Positions 35,085-43,485 of a stretch of DNA of 64,000 nucleotides are shown here, one piece after another; within the stretch, counting starts at the first letter, position 1, and the number at the start of each line of letters is the position of its first letter. The position numbers and the translations under genes were made by a program. Under the pieces are notes generated by a model. It had not been told where the DNA came from. It saw only the letters and a program-made list of their open reading frames with translations, and made no database searches. Origin of the DNA: Alkalibaculum sporogenes (GTDB lineage: Bacteria > Bacillota > Clostridia > Eubacteriales > Alkalibacteraceae); the NCBI RefSeq assembly GCF_009362815.1, contig NZ_WHNX01000007.1, forward strand, positions 98,590-162,589, in the 5' to 3' direction.

Positions 35085-37550
35085 ATGCCAAAAAGTATAA
35101 ATATCGATCCTATTGAAAGAAGAAAACCAGGGGAACTCACATTCAAACCGATCCCACTTAATCAATATCAAAAAAGAGTTAAAGATGTAAAAGAAGAATA
35201 TACTAAAAAAGAATTATTAAATATGTATAGAGATATGATTCTCATACGTGAATTTGAAATGATGTTGCAGGATTTAAGAACTACAGGTGAATATAGAGGG
35301 GTAAAATATAGCTATACAGGACCTGCTCATTTGTATTTAGGACAAGAGGCGACAGCAGTTGGACAATCATTTATATTAGATAAAGAAGACTTAGTATTTG
35401 GAACACATAGAAGTCATGGTGAGTTAATTGCAAAAGGAATGTCAGCATTAGAAAAATTAGATGAAAAAGAATTGATAGAAATCATGGAAAAATCTCACGG
35501 TGGAGCTCAATTAAAAGTTGTAGAACAAGGGTTTAAAGGTAGTGTAAAAGAATTAGCCATGAGATTTTATATTTACGGAATTGCAACTGAAATATTTGGT
35601 AGAAAAAATGGATTTGCTCAAGGATTAGGAAATTCAATGCATGCTTTCTTTATTCCATTTGGAGTTTATCCAAATAACGCTATTGTTGGTGGATCTGCGC
35701 CAGTAGCACTGGGTGCAGCTCTTTATAAAAGAGTAAATAAAAAAGATGGTATTATAATCGCCAATGCAGGAGATGGATCATTAGGCTGTGGGCCAGTATG
35801 GGAATCTATGAATATGGCAGCTATGGATCAATTAACTACATTGTGGGATGAAGCTCATAAAGGTGGGCTACCAGTTTTATTTAACTTCAATAACAATGGT
35901 TATGGAATGGGTGGACAGACAGTAGGAGAGACAATGGCATATAATATACTTGCTAGAGTTGGTGCGGGAATTAGTCCGACTCAATTGCACGCAGAGCGAG
36001 TAGATGGATACAATCCATTAGCGGTTATAGATGCAATGAAGAGAAAAAAAGAAATACTTATAAGCGGAGAAGGGCCAGCTTTACTAGATCTCGTCACTTA
36101 TAGAATTGGTGGGCATTCTACCTCAGATGCTGGACCATATAGAACAAAAGAAGAATTGGAAGCTTGGAAGGACATGGATGCTATCCTCAGCTTTAGAAAC
36201 GATATTTTAGAAGCAGAAATGGCGACTGAAAAAGAAATAAATGACGTAAAGCAAACATCTGAAATTTTAATTCAAGAAGTATTTAAATTATCTATAGATG
36301 ATAGTGTGTCGCCAAGAATGGATTTAGTTAATGAAGTAGATTCTATCGAAAAATATATGTTCTCTAATGAAAAAATTCCTAAAATGGATGACAGAACACC
36401 AGATGTATTAGGGCCTAAGAGTGATAATACTCGTATTAAAAGAATAGAAAAAAAAGAAAGAGTAGGGATTAAAGACGGTAAAACTGTACCATCAGTAAAA
36501 GCATATCAGTTTAGAGATGCAGTATTTGAGGCTTTAATGGACAAATTTTATGAAGATCCAACTTTAATAAGCTTTGGGGAAGACCTTAGAGATTGGGGTG
36601 GAGCTTATGGAGTATATAAAAATATGGAAGAATCGATTCCATACCATAGATTATTTAACTCACCAATATCAGAATCTGCTATCGTAGGTGCAGCTGTTGG
36701 ATACGCAATGCTAGGTGGAAGAAGTGTACCAGAATTAATGTATTGCGATTTTATGGGCAGGGCTGGAGACGAAATATTTAATCAATTGGCAAAATGGCAA
36801 TCTATGACTGCAGGACAATTAAAAATGCCAGTAGTACTTAGGACGTCAGTAGGGGCAAAATACGGTGCACAACATTCACAAGATTGGTCATCTTTATGTG
36901 CACATATACCAGGTCTAAAAGTAGTATTTCCAGCTACTCCTTACGATGCAAAAGGTCTTATGAACGCAGCATTAAATGGCAGTGACCCAGTGGTATTCTT
37001 TGAAAGTCAAAGATTGTATGGCATTGGCGAAATGTTTAATCCAGAAGGTGTGCCAGAAGGGTATTATGAAATTCCAATAGGAGAACCAGATGTTAAAAGG
37101 GTAGGTTCAGATTTAACCATATTAAGTATAGGCGCTACATTATATAAGGCTATAGAAGCAGCAGAGAAATTAGAAAAAGAATTTAGTATGTCTGTAGAAG
37201 TAATTGATGCAAGGAGTATTGTGCCATTTAACTTTGAGCCAGTTATAGAGTCCGTAAAGAAGACAGGAAGAATACTCTTAACAAGTGATGCAACTCAAAG
37301 AAATTCAGTGTTAAATGATTTTGCACAGAATATTTCAGAATTAGCATTTGATTACCTAGATGCTCCACCAGTAGTAGTAGGTTCAAGAAACTGGATTACT
37401 CCAGTAGATGAATTAGAAGAGTATTTTTTCCCACAAGCTGACACAATAATAGATGCGATACATGAAAAGATTGTTCCGCTAGAAGGACATAAAGTAAGGT
37501 TTAACCATACAAAGATAGATCAAATAAGAAGACATAAGTTAGGATTATAA
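35085..37550 (+). CDS. 2-oxo acid dehydrogenase E1, alpha and beta subunits fused
   Basis: An 821-residue TPP enzyme in which E1 alpha (about 30-430) and E1 beta (about 480-821) are one chain. The alpha part has FGTHRSHGELIAKG, NSMHAFF and the TPP motif GDGSLGCGPVWES...NNNGYGMGG. The beta part has FGEDLRDWGGAYGVYK, SPISESAIVGAAVGYAM and VVLRTSVGAKYG. It decarboxylates a 2-oxo acid (or cleaves acetoin) and acylates the E2 lipoyl group. The substrate is not evident. ATG 35085 follows ATGGAGGTAC. Fusion of E1 subunits in this acetoin/branched-chain type group is uncommon but complete here, with no frameshift. Confidence 0.92.
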   Translation: MPKSINIDPIERRKPGELTFKPIPLNQYQKRVKDVKEEYTKKELLNMYRDMILIREFEMMLQDLRTTGEYRGVKYSYTGPAHLYLGQEATAVGQSFILDKEDLVFGTHRSHGELIAKGMSALEKLDEKELIEIMEKSHGGAQLKVVEQGFKGSVKELAMRFYIYGIATEIFGRKNGFAQGLGNSMHAFFIPFGVYPNNAIVGGSAPVALGAALYKRVNKKDGIIIANAGDGSLGCGPVWESMNMAAMDQLTTLWDEAHKGGLPVLFNFNNNGYGMGGQTVGETMAYNILARVGAGISPTQLHAERVDGYNPLAVIDAMKRKKEILISGEGPALLDLVTYRIGGHSTSDAGPYRTKEELEAWKDMDAILSFRNDILEAEMATEKEINDVKQTSEILIQEVFKLSIDDSVSPRMDLVNEVDSIEKYMFSNEKIPKMDDRTPDVLGPKSDNTRIKRIEKKERVGIKDGKTVPSVKAYQFRDAVFEALMDKFYEDPTLISFGEDLRDWGGAYGVYKNMEESIPYHRLFNSPISESAIVGAAVGYAMLGGRSVPELMYCDFMGRAGDEIFNQLAKWQSMTAGQLKMPVVLRTSVGAKYGAQHSQDWSSLCAHIPGLKVVFPATPYDAKGLMNAALNGSDPVVFFESQRLYGIGEMFNPEGVPEGYYEIPIGEPDVKRVGSDLTILSIGATLYKAIEAAEKLEKEFSMSVEVIDARSIVPFNFEPVIESVKKTGRILLTSDATQRNSVLNDFAQNISELAFDYLDAPPVVVGSRNWITPVDELEEYFFPQADTIIDAIHEKIVPLEGHKVRFNHTKIDQIRRHKLGL

Positions 37551-37561
37551 ATTTATATATT

Positions 37562-37580
37562 AAGGGCGTAAGCCCTTTTT
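37562..37580 (+). terminator. Terminator of the dehydrogenase operon
   Basis: AAGGGC-GTAA-GCCCTT followed by a T-run (TTTTTAT), 12 bases after the E1 stop. Confidence 0.85.
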
Positions 37581-37699
37581 ATATTATATAGATTTAATAA
37601 ATTACAGGTCACATAAGGGTACACGTGAAGTAATTGTTAGGAAAGCAAAATACTATTTAAACTACTAGAGTTATAATATCTATTTGATGTATAATTAAA

Positions 37700-37920
37700 T
37701 TTATCCCGCATTAACAGGCATAAGACTCCAGTCGTAGGTTGCGGGCTTCTAGCTCCTTTCAGTTGTTACAAGCCTCGCCAACCCTGACCGGGGAAATACC
37801 ATTCAATTTCTCTAACCTTTCAGTCTAGAGAAATCGGGTATTGCTCCCACTTCTTCAAGATGATAAAAAAAGCTAAGTGGGGGATTAAGAAAACCCCTAA
37901 TGAATAAAGTTTCAATTTAT
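37700..37920 (-). repeat. Dispersed hairpin-ended repeat, long copy C, with structured core
   Basis: 221 bases on the minus strand, from ATAAATTGAAACTTTAT to GCCTGTTAATGCGGGATAAA. The G+C-richer core folds into several hairpins: CCCACTT/AAGTGGG (37846-37881), AATACC with inner ATTTCTCTA (37795-37842), a long stem AGGTTGCGGGCTT/AAGCCTCGCCAACCCT (37736-37785), and an imperfect CATAAGACT/AGTCGTAGG (37719-37738). The loops of two of them share ACTGAAAGG. This layout resembles right ends of IS200/IS605 elements with their omega-RNA, but no tnpA or tnpB remains. The rest of the gap, 37581-37699 and 37921-38053, shows nothing clear. Confidence 0.6.
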
Positions 37921-38053
37921 AATATGAGTTAAATTAAGGCACTGACTTTTAGTAAATTGCTAATACATGAACTTGCCAGTATGTAATGTGTTGCAATATT
38001 ATAAACACAAGTGTAAAATTAAAACATTACATGAAAAATGGAGGAAATATGAA

Positions 38054-39496
38054 ATGTATCACAAAAGGATACCGCAACTTTCTACAGATTACTATCAACT
38101 AAGCATGAGTAATGTGTTTGTTAATGACAATAAAAAAGACGATATAGCTGTATTTGATTTATTTATTAGAAATAATCCTTTTAACGGTGGTTATACTGTA
38201 TGTGCAGGACTAGAACAAGTAATAAACTATCTTATGAATGTTCACTTTTCGCAAGATGATATCACTATGTTAAGAGAAAATCACCCTGAGTTATCAAATG
38301 AATTCTTAGATTATCTTAGTACTTTTAAATTTACAGGAGAATTACATGCCATCCCTGAAGGTACAATTATATTTCCTCATGAACCAATACTACGTGTGAA
38401 AGCACCGTTAATACAAGCACAAATTATAGAGACTTCACTTCTTACTATTATAAATCACCAAACTTTAATAGCTACTAAAGCTGCTAGGATAGTACAATCA
38501 GCTGAAGGTGATTCTGTTCTAGAATTTGGGCTTAGGCGTGCCCATGGTTCCCAAGCAGGTTTATATGGTGCAAGAGCAGCTATCATAGGTGGGTGTGTAG
38601 GCACTAGTAATGTAGAAGTTGAATCCATTGTAAATATACCTGCAAAAGGGACTATGTCCCACAGTTATATTCTCAGCTATGATAACGAATATGAAGCTTT
38701 TGAAAAGTTTTCCTATTATAACCCTGATAATTTAATGCTATTAGTAGATACCTACAATACTCTAAAATCAGGTATCCCTAATGCTATAAAAGTATTTTTA
38801 AAACTGAAAGAAGAAAATAAATTACCTGACATTTATGGTATAAGATTAGATTCGGGAGATTTAGCCTACTTAAGCAAAGAATGTAGAAAAATGCTCGATG
38901 GGGCAGGATTTCCCAACGCGATTATATCTGCATCTTCAGACTTAGATGAATATCTAATTAGAGATTTAAAGCTTCAAGGAGCTAAGATTACTTTATGGGG
39001 AGTAGGCACTAAATTAATTACGGCCTATGATCAACCCGCATTAGGGGCTGTTTATAAACTATCTCAAATAGAACATCTAGGGCAAAGAATAAATAAGATT
39101 AAAGTTTCAAATGATCCTGGTAAAATTACTAATCCAGGATATAAAAAAGCTGTAAGAATATATGATAAATCATCAAATAAAGCTTTAGCAGATGTAATTA
39201 TGATAGATGATGAAGTTATAGACGAATCAAAACCTCTAACGATATTTCATCCTGTTTATACGTGGAAGAAGAGAATATTATTTAACTATCGAGCACAAAA
39301 TTTACTAGTGCCTATTATTGTGGATGGTAAATTAGTATACGATTTACCTACAATTAGAGAGATTCAAAGTCGCCTAAAAGAAGAGTACAAATCAATATGG
39401 CCTGCTATTACTAGGTTTACTAATCCTCACGAGTATCACGTAGATTTGTCACCAAAGCTTTGGAATCTTAAGAATGAATTATTAAATGAACAATAG
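38054..39496 (+). CDS. pncB: Nicotinate phosphoribosyltransferase
   Basis: A 480-residue enzyme that makes nicotinate mononucleotide from nicotinate and PRPP for NAD salvage. It begins YHKRIPQLSTDYYQLSMSNVF and has FELRRAHG-like FGLRRAHGSQAG, AKGTMSHSYI and YGIRLDSGDLAYLSKE, all conserved. ATG 38054 is chosen because TGGAGGAAATATGAA lies directly upstream; the open frame reaching back to 37967 has no site and no family similarity. It is a single gene, between repeat copy C and a terminator. Confidence 0.93.
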   Translation: MYHKRIPQLSTDYYQLSMSNVFVNDNKKDDIAVFDLFIRNNPFNGGYTVCAGLEQVINYLMNVHFSQDDITMLRENHPELSNEFLDYLSTFKFTGELHAIPEGTIIFPHEPILRVKAPLIQAQIIETSLLTIINHQTLIATKAARIVQSAEGDSVLEFGLRRAHGSQAGLYGARAAIIGGCVGTSNVEVESIVNIPAKGTMSHSYILSYDNEYEAFEKFSYYNPDNLMLLVDTYNTLKSGIPNAIKVFLKLKEENKLPDIYGIRLDSGDLAYLSKECRKMLDGAGFPNAIISASSDLDEYLIRDLKLQGAKITLWGVGTKLITAYDQPALGAVYKLSQIEHLGQRINKIKVSNDPGKITNPGYKKAVRIYDKSSNKALADVIMIDDEVIDESKPLTIFHPVYTWKKRILFNYRAQNLLVPIIVDGKLVYDLPTIREIQSRLKEEYKSIWPAITRFTNPHEYHVDLSPKLWNLKNELLNEQ

Positions 39497-39509
39497 TTAA
39501 TATAAGTAT

Positions 39510-39543
39510 AAAGCGCTATGCAGAAATATCTGAATAGCGCTTT
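39510..39543 (+). terminator. pncB terminator
   Basis: AAAGCGCTAT/ATAGCGCTTT with an inner CAG/CTG pair, then TTT. It can also act on the converging lipoprotein transcript. Confidence 0.75.
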
Positions 39544-39593
39544 TAAAGTGTATGTTAATATAGTTGCACAAAAGTAAAAGACAAGTGGAAGTA

Positions 39594-40283
39594 TTACTCT
39601 TTTGTTTTTTCATCTTCATCTGGAACTGTACTAGTATCTTGAGAATCTTCAAAAGTATTTAATTCTATTGGTTTTATTGTCAAAGCATTAGTGTTTAATC
39701 CTAGGCGATCTTGTAGTTCAGTGGAAAGCTCTAAGTTTACTATACTATTATCATCTAATCTAGTAAAAGTGTAAGTTGTCAATGAGACAATCGTTCCATC
39801 AGAACCAGAAATATCACTAGGTTTTACATCTAAGAATTGTATATGGTTTGAAAATAAATTGCCACTAATTTTACCTTTATTATGTATATCTAGAGGTAGT
39901 GTAGTATATGGAGATTGTTCTTCTGAAACACTAAGTTTAAAACTATCGGAACTTATTTCAATAATTCCATCTTCGGGTATTGGAATGTCATCTACTAAGA
40001 TTGAATAAGTCCATTGTTGTTGAGCAATTTCGATCATATCTTCATCGCTGATATAAGGTATAATACTAATAATAAAATCTAAATAGAATTGCTTTTCTAA
40101 TTTAGTATCTTCTTCTGACGATTTGTAACCTTCGATCTGTGTTTGTAAGTCGTCTATTTTTCTCTCAAGATCATTTATTTTTTTAGTATTAAGATCATTT
40201 TCTTCAATAACATCTTTGTTTGAACAGCTTGTACCAATTAATAATATAATAAAACATAAAAACATTAATGTAATTTTTTTCAA
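39594..40283 (-). CDS. Lipoprotein of unknown function
   Basis: A 229-residue exported protein. The signal peptide ends with LLIGTSC, with the lipid-anchor Cys20. Residues 33-62 are strongly charged with heptad spacing (INDLERKIDDLQTQIEGY), likely a coiled coil. The rest is mixed, with an acidic, disordered tail. I recognise no domain. TTG 40283 is chosen because GAGGAGTGG is 7 bases upstream and the product starts MKKITLMF; the ATG at 40316 has no site. Confidence 0.7.
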   Translation of the reverse strand: MKKITLMFLCFIILLIGTSCSNKDVIEENDLNTKKINDLERKIDDLQTQIEGYKSSEEDTKLEKQFYLDFIISIIPYISDEDMIEIAQQQWTYSILVDDIPIPEDGIIEISSDSFKLSVSEEQSPYTTLPLDIHNKGKISGNLFSNHIQFLDVKPSDISGSDGTIVSLTTYTFTRLDDNSIVNLELSTELQDRLGLNTNALTIKPIELNTFEDSQDTSTVPDEDEKTKE

Positions 40284-40434
40284 GTTACCACTCCTCAATG
40301 CAAATATCTTATACATTATAATATGAATTAATATATTTTAAAAGAATAAAGTGTAAACAAATTTTAACAAAAATATTAAGAATAAAGAAAAAATAGACGT
40401 TTTACCGTCTATTTACGAAGCAATATATAAATTT

Positions 40435-41193
40435 TTATCTAGATAAGTATCCTCCATCAACTGGGATAATTGCGCCGTTTAAATAATCTGAGGCCTGAGA
40501 GGCTAAGAAGATTACAAGACCTTTCATATCTTCTGGTTTCCCCCATCGTTTAGCTGGAATTCGACTAAGAATTTCTGTATTCCTTGTTTCATCTTCAATT
40601 AAAGCTATATTCATTTCTGTAGCCATGTAACCTGGAGCAATAGCATTTACATTTATACCTTTACTAGCCCATTCATTTGAAAGTGCTTTAGTAAACTGAG
40701 CGACTCCACCTTTACTTGCTGCATAAGCACAGACAGTATTTCCACCAAAGAAGCTAAGCATAGAGGCAACGTTAATAATTTTACCGTGACCTTTCTTTAA
40801 CATTAAATTTCCTGCTAACTGACACATGAGAAATACTGAATTTAGATTTACATTTAAGACTTCTTCCCAATCTTTTAGTGGAAAGTTTTCAGCATTATGT
40901 CTGCGCTGTATACCTGCTGCAGTAACTAAGATATCCAGGTCTCCTTTAAAATATTCAACTGCTTCATTGAACGATCTATTGTTTTCATCTTCAATTTTTA
41001 AATCAGCTTTTATACCGTGACACTTATAACCTTGCTTTATAAAATCTTGTGAAACAGTTAATGCCTTATCAGAACTTCCAATAATAACAACTTCACAGCC
41101 AGCTTCTAGTAAACCTTGTACCATCCCATATCCTAGTCCACGACTACCACCTGTTACAATTGCCTTTTTACCTTGTAAATCGAATAAATCCAT
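40435..41193 (-). CDS. SDR dehydrogenase, gluconate 5-dehydrogenase / KduD-like
   Basis: A 252-residue short-chain dehydrogenase. It begins MDLFDLQGKKAIVTGGSRGLG with the NAD(P) loop, has VTAAGIQRR, VASMLSFFG, the catalytic Tyr-x3-Lys in YAASKGG, and ends NGAIIPVDGGYLSR. Its closest relatives reduce 5-keto-D-gluconate or 2-deoxy-gluconate type keto acids. ATG 41193 follows GGGAGGCG. It lies beside the GntR regulator and opposite the sugar-acid operon, so a role in idonate/gluconate interconversion is likely but not proven. Confidence 0.83.
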   Translation of the reverse strand: MDLFDLQGKKAIVTGGSRGLGYGMVQGLLEAGCEVVIIGSSDKALTVSQDFIKQGYKCHGIKADLKIEDENNRSFNEAVEYFKGDLDILVTAAGIQRRHNAENFPLKDWEEVLNVNLNSVFLMCQLAGNLMLKKGHGKIINVASMLSFFGGNTVCAYAASKGGVAQFTKALSNEWASKGINVNAIAPGYMATEMNIALIEDETRNTEILSRIPAKRWGKPEDMKGLVIFLASQASDYLNGAIIPVDGGYLSR

Positions 41194-41221
41194 ATTATAA
41201 CGCCTCCCGAATTTTAAATAA

Positions 41222-41310
41222 ATAAAGTGATACTTTATTAAGTAAGGTTGCTTCATCCCTGTTAAGCCTGCTTATCTTTTATTGTTATCTTAATAGCTTA
41301 AGCGGGAATG
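41222..41310 (+). repeat. Dispersed hairpin-ended repeat, diverged copy E
   Basis: Left hairpin ATAAAGT-GAT-ACTTTAT then TAAGTAAGG; right part CCTGTTAAGCCTGC...GCTTAAGCGGGAATG. Overall similarity to copies A-C is lower, but the left hairpin is kept with a changed loop. It lies upstream of the minus-strand SDR gene. Confidence 0.5.
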
Positions 41311-41336
41311 TGAATACCTATAGTGCGTAATAAAAC

Positions 41337-42029
41337 TTAAAGCATTTTATCAACTTTTAGTATAAGGCTAACAGCTTGCTTTGCATTATCAATATGTAAG
41401 TGAAGAGCATCTCTAAGAGCCTGTTCATCTTCTGATAATATTGCGTTTAAAATTATCTCATGTTCTTTAACTCCTGCAATGTCTTTTTCTCTAGATTGTC
41501 GTTGAAATAAATAATTTGAATATAAAAAAGGATTTATGTACTGGAATAAATCTACTATCTTTGTGTTTCCTGAGCATTTTAGATAAAGTTCGTGAAACAT
41601 ATAATCGATATGATAAATTTTTAGGTAGGAATCAACAGAAAAATCCGAATTTAAATCGGTTACAATCTGCTTATGCACTCGAACATTGTCTTTAAGTTGC
41701 TCTCTCAATTTTTCGTTAAAATTTACAGATGTAATTATTTCATGGACATACTGTAAATCTAGCATTAATCTCATATCAAAGATTTCGTCAATTTCATCGG
41801 CCTTAACTGATTTAACTTTCATACCATGACGAGGGAAATTTTCTATAATTTTTTCTGAAATTAACCTATTTAATGCAAGTTTAATAGGAGTAACGCTAGC
41901 ACCATAACGATCAGAAAGATCTTTAATATTAATTTTTTGACCAGGAAGTAACACGTGCTCAGTTATATCTCTTCTTATATTATCGTAAATTATGTCAACA
42001 AGTGTTGATTTATTTGTGTTATTAGACAC
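41337..42029 (-). CDS. GntR-family regulator (FCD type)
   Basis: A 230-residue regulator. The N-terminal winged helix (about 8-75) has IYDNIRRDITEHVLLPGQKINIKDLSDRYG; the C-terminal all-helical FCD domain binds a small carboxylate and has DLQYVHE and YHIDYMFHELYLK. Start is GTG 42029 behind GGAGGTGCAATAA. It is divergent from the sugar-acid operon, which it probably controls in response to an aldonate or a related acid. The SDR follows on the same strand. Confidence 0.9.
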   Translation of the reverse strand: MSNNTNKSTLVDIIYDNIRRDITEHVLLPGQKINIKDLSDRYGASVTPIKLALNRLISEKIIENFPRHGMKVKSVKADEIDEIFDMRLMLDLQYVHEIITSVNFNEKLREQLKDNVRVHKQIVTDLNSDFSVDSYLKIYHIDYMFHELYLKCSGNTKIVDLFQYINPFLYSNYLFQRQSREKDIAGVKEHEIILNAILSEDEQALRDALHLHIDNAKQAVSLILKVDKML

Positions 42030-42163
42030 TTATTGCACCTCCATTCCATAAAGATATTAATGATGACTATTATACAGCAAAGAGAATAAATGATAAAGTA
42101 AATTTTATTACAGTTAATATAAATTTAATTTTACGACAAATAAATTTATTATTCAAGTCTATA

Positions 42164-42192
42164 TTGACAAATAAGAGTTAAATAAATATAAT
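42164..42192 (+). promoter_or_regulatory. Consensus promoter of the sugar-acid operon
   Basis: TTGACA (42164-42169), exactly 17 bases, TATAAT (42187-42192): a full consensus match. The 12-base palindrome AATAAATTTATT at 42139-42150 just upstream could be a GntR operator. The leader to the first gene is about 210 bases. Confidence 0.85.
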
Positions 42193-42277
42193 TAGGGTAA
42201 ATTAAAAATATATTCACTTATTTAAAAAATATTGTTTAGACGAGAAATTATTTATTAAGTTGTTATGATCCAATTTA

Positions 42278-42291
42278 TGAAAACGTTTAAT
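42278..42291 (+). promoter_or_regulatory. Putative cre (CcpA) site
   Basis: TGAAAACGTTTAAT fits the catabolite-response consensus TGWAANCGNTNWCA except for the last two bases. It lies about 80 bases after the likely transcription start, a position where CcpA would block elongation. Confidence 0.5.
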
Positions 42292-42409
42292 ACGTCTAAG
42301 ACAAAGAGCTAAGCCTTTGACTTTAGATGATTTACAACAAAGAGGAAGCAGTTTCTTTTATGTAACAGCTATCGTAATGATAAGATCATGAGCAGAAGGA
42401 GAGATGATT

Positions 42410-43426
42410 TTGAAAGCGTTAATTTATACAAATCCTAAAAAGGTTGAAGTTAGGGACATACCAGAACCTACATTTCGGGCAGGTAGTGTAAAGTTAAAAA
42501 TGAAATATTGTGGAATATGTGGCTCAGATATAGGTATTTTTCTTGGTACACACCCAAGAGCTAAAGCGCCATTAGTATTAGGACATGAATTTTTAGGAGA
42601 AGTAGTTGAAGAAGGAAAAAAGTTTAAAAAAGGTGATCGGGTAGTTGCTTATCCATTACTTTCATGTGGTAACTGTTTACCTTGTCGAACTGGTAACGCC
42701 CATGTATGTAATACATTAGGATTGATAGGGATAGATGTTGATGGTGGCATAGCACAGTACGGCTATGTAGATGAAGATGTATTATTTAAGGTTCCTGATA
42801 AAGTTTCAGACATAGCAGCTACTGTTATAGAACCACTTGCTGTTATAGTTAGGGCAATTCACCAAAGTAATTTTAAATCATTAGATGTAGTTGCAGTAAT
42901 AGGTGCTGGGCCAATAGGAATGATTACGGGAATGATGTTGAAACATATGGGAGCTTCAAAGATTTTTATCTCAGATGTAGATGAGAAAAGACTCGAAATG
43001 GCTAAACAATTCGGACTGATACCTGTAAATGCAAAAACAGAGAGTATGGAAACCATATCAAAATTAGACACAGATGGTGAAGGCGTAGATGTATTGTTTG
43101 AATGTAGTGGTGCTGAAATTGCAGCAATGGAGATGACTAATATTACCAGAGTTGGAGGTAGTATTTGTATGGTATCTGTACATAAAGCTCCACATAATGT
43201 GAATTTAAGAGATATTAATTTCAAAGAGCAACATATGGTAGGTACAAGAGTATACACTAAGGAAGAGTTTAGACAAGCAGTAGAGTATGCAGCTCAGATA
43301 AATGGAGATTTAGAGAAGATCGTCTCTCATATCGTACCTTTAAAAGATAGTGAAAATGTGTTTGATATGATTGCAGATCCGCAGTACGGTACAGTTAAGG
43401 TTCTTGTCGACTGTACGAAAATATAA
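42410..43426 (+). CDS. Zinc-dependent sugar-acid/polyol dehydrogenase
   Basis: A 338-residue medium-chain dehydrogenase. Catalytic zinc ligands Cys37, His59/Glu60; structural zinc cysteines 86, 89, 92, 100 (CGNCLPC...C) are all present; NAD loop IGAGPIG. It resembles the L-idonate 5-dehydrogenase / sorbitol dehydrogenase group. TTG 42410 is chosen because AAGGAG lies 8 bases upstream and the product starts MKALIYT; ATG 42404 is too close. First gene of the operon. Pairing with the gluconate 5-dehydrogenase-like SDR suggests idonate to 5-ketogluconate to gluconate, by inference. Confidence 0.85.
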   Translation: MKALIYTNPKKVEVRDIPEPTFRAGSVKLKMKYCGICGSDIGIFLGTHPRAKAPLVLGHEFLGEVVEEGKKFKKGDRVVAYPLLSCGNCLPCRTGNAHVCNTLGLIGIDVDGGIAQYGYVDEDVLFKVPDKVSDIAATVIEPLAVIVRAIHQSNFKSLDVVAVIGAGPIGMITGMMLKHMGASKIFISDVDEKRLEMAKQFGLIPVNAKTESMETISKLDTDGEGVDVLFECSGAEIAAMEMTNITRVGGSICMVSVHKAPHNVNLRDINFKEQHMVGTRVYTKEEFRQAVEYAAQINGDLEKIVSHIVPLKDSENVFDMIADPQYGTVKVLVDCTKI

Positions 43427-43485
43427 ACTATTTAAAGAATTGAAAGGCGTGCATAAGCTTAGCTTACGTAGGGTATAGGGATTTT

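Noticed and set aside
37567..37700. Search for a transposase gene next to repeat copy C.
   Set aside because: No frame with Y1 transposase (HUH) or TnpB motifs was found on either strand near any copy of the repeat.
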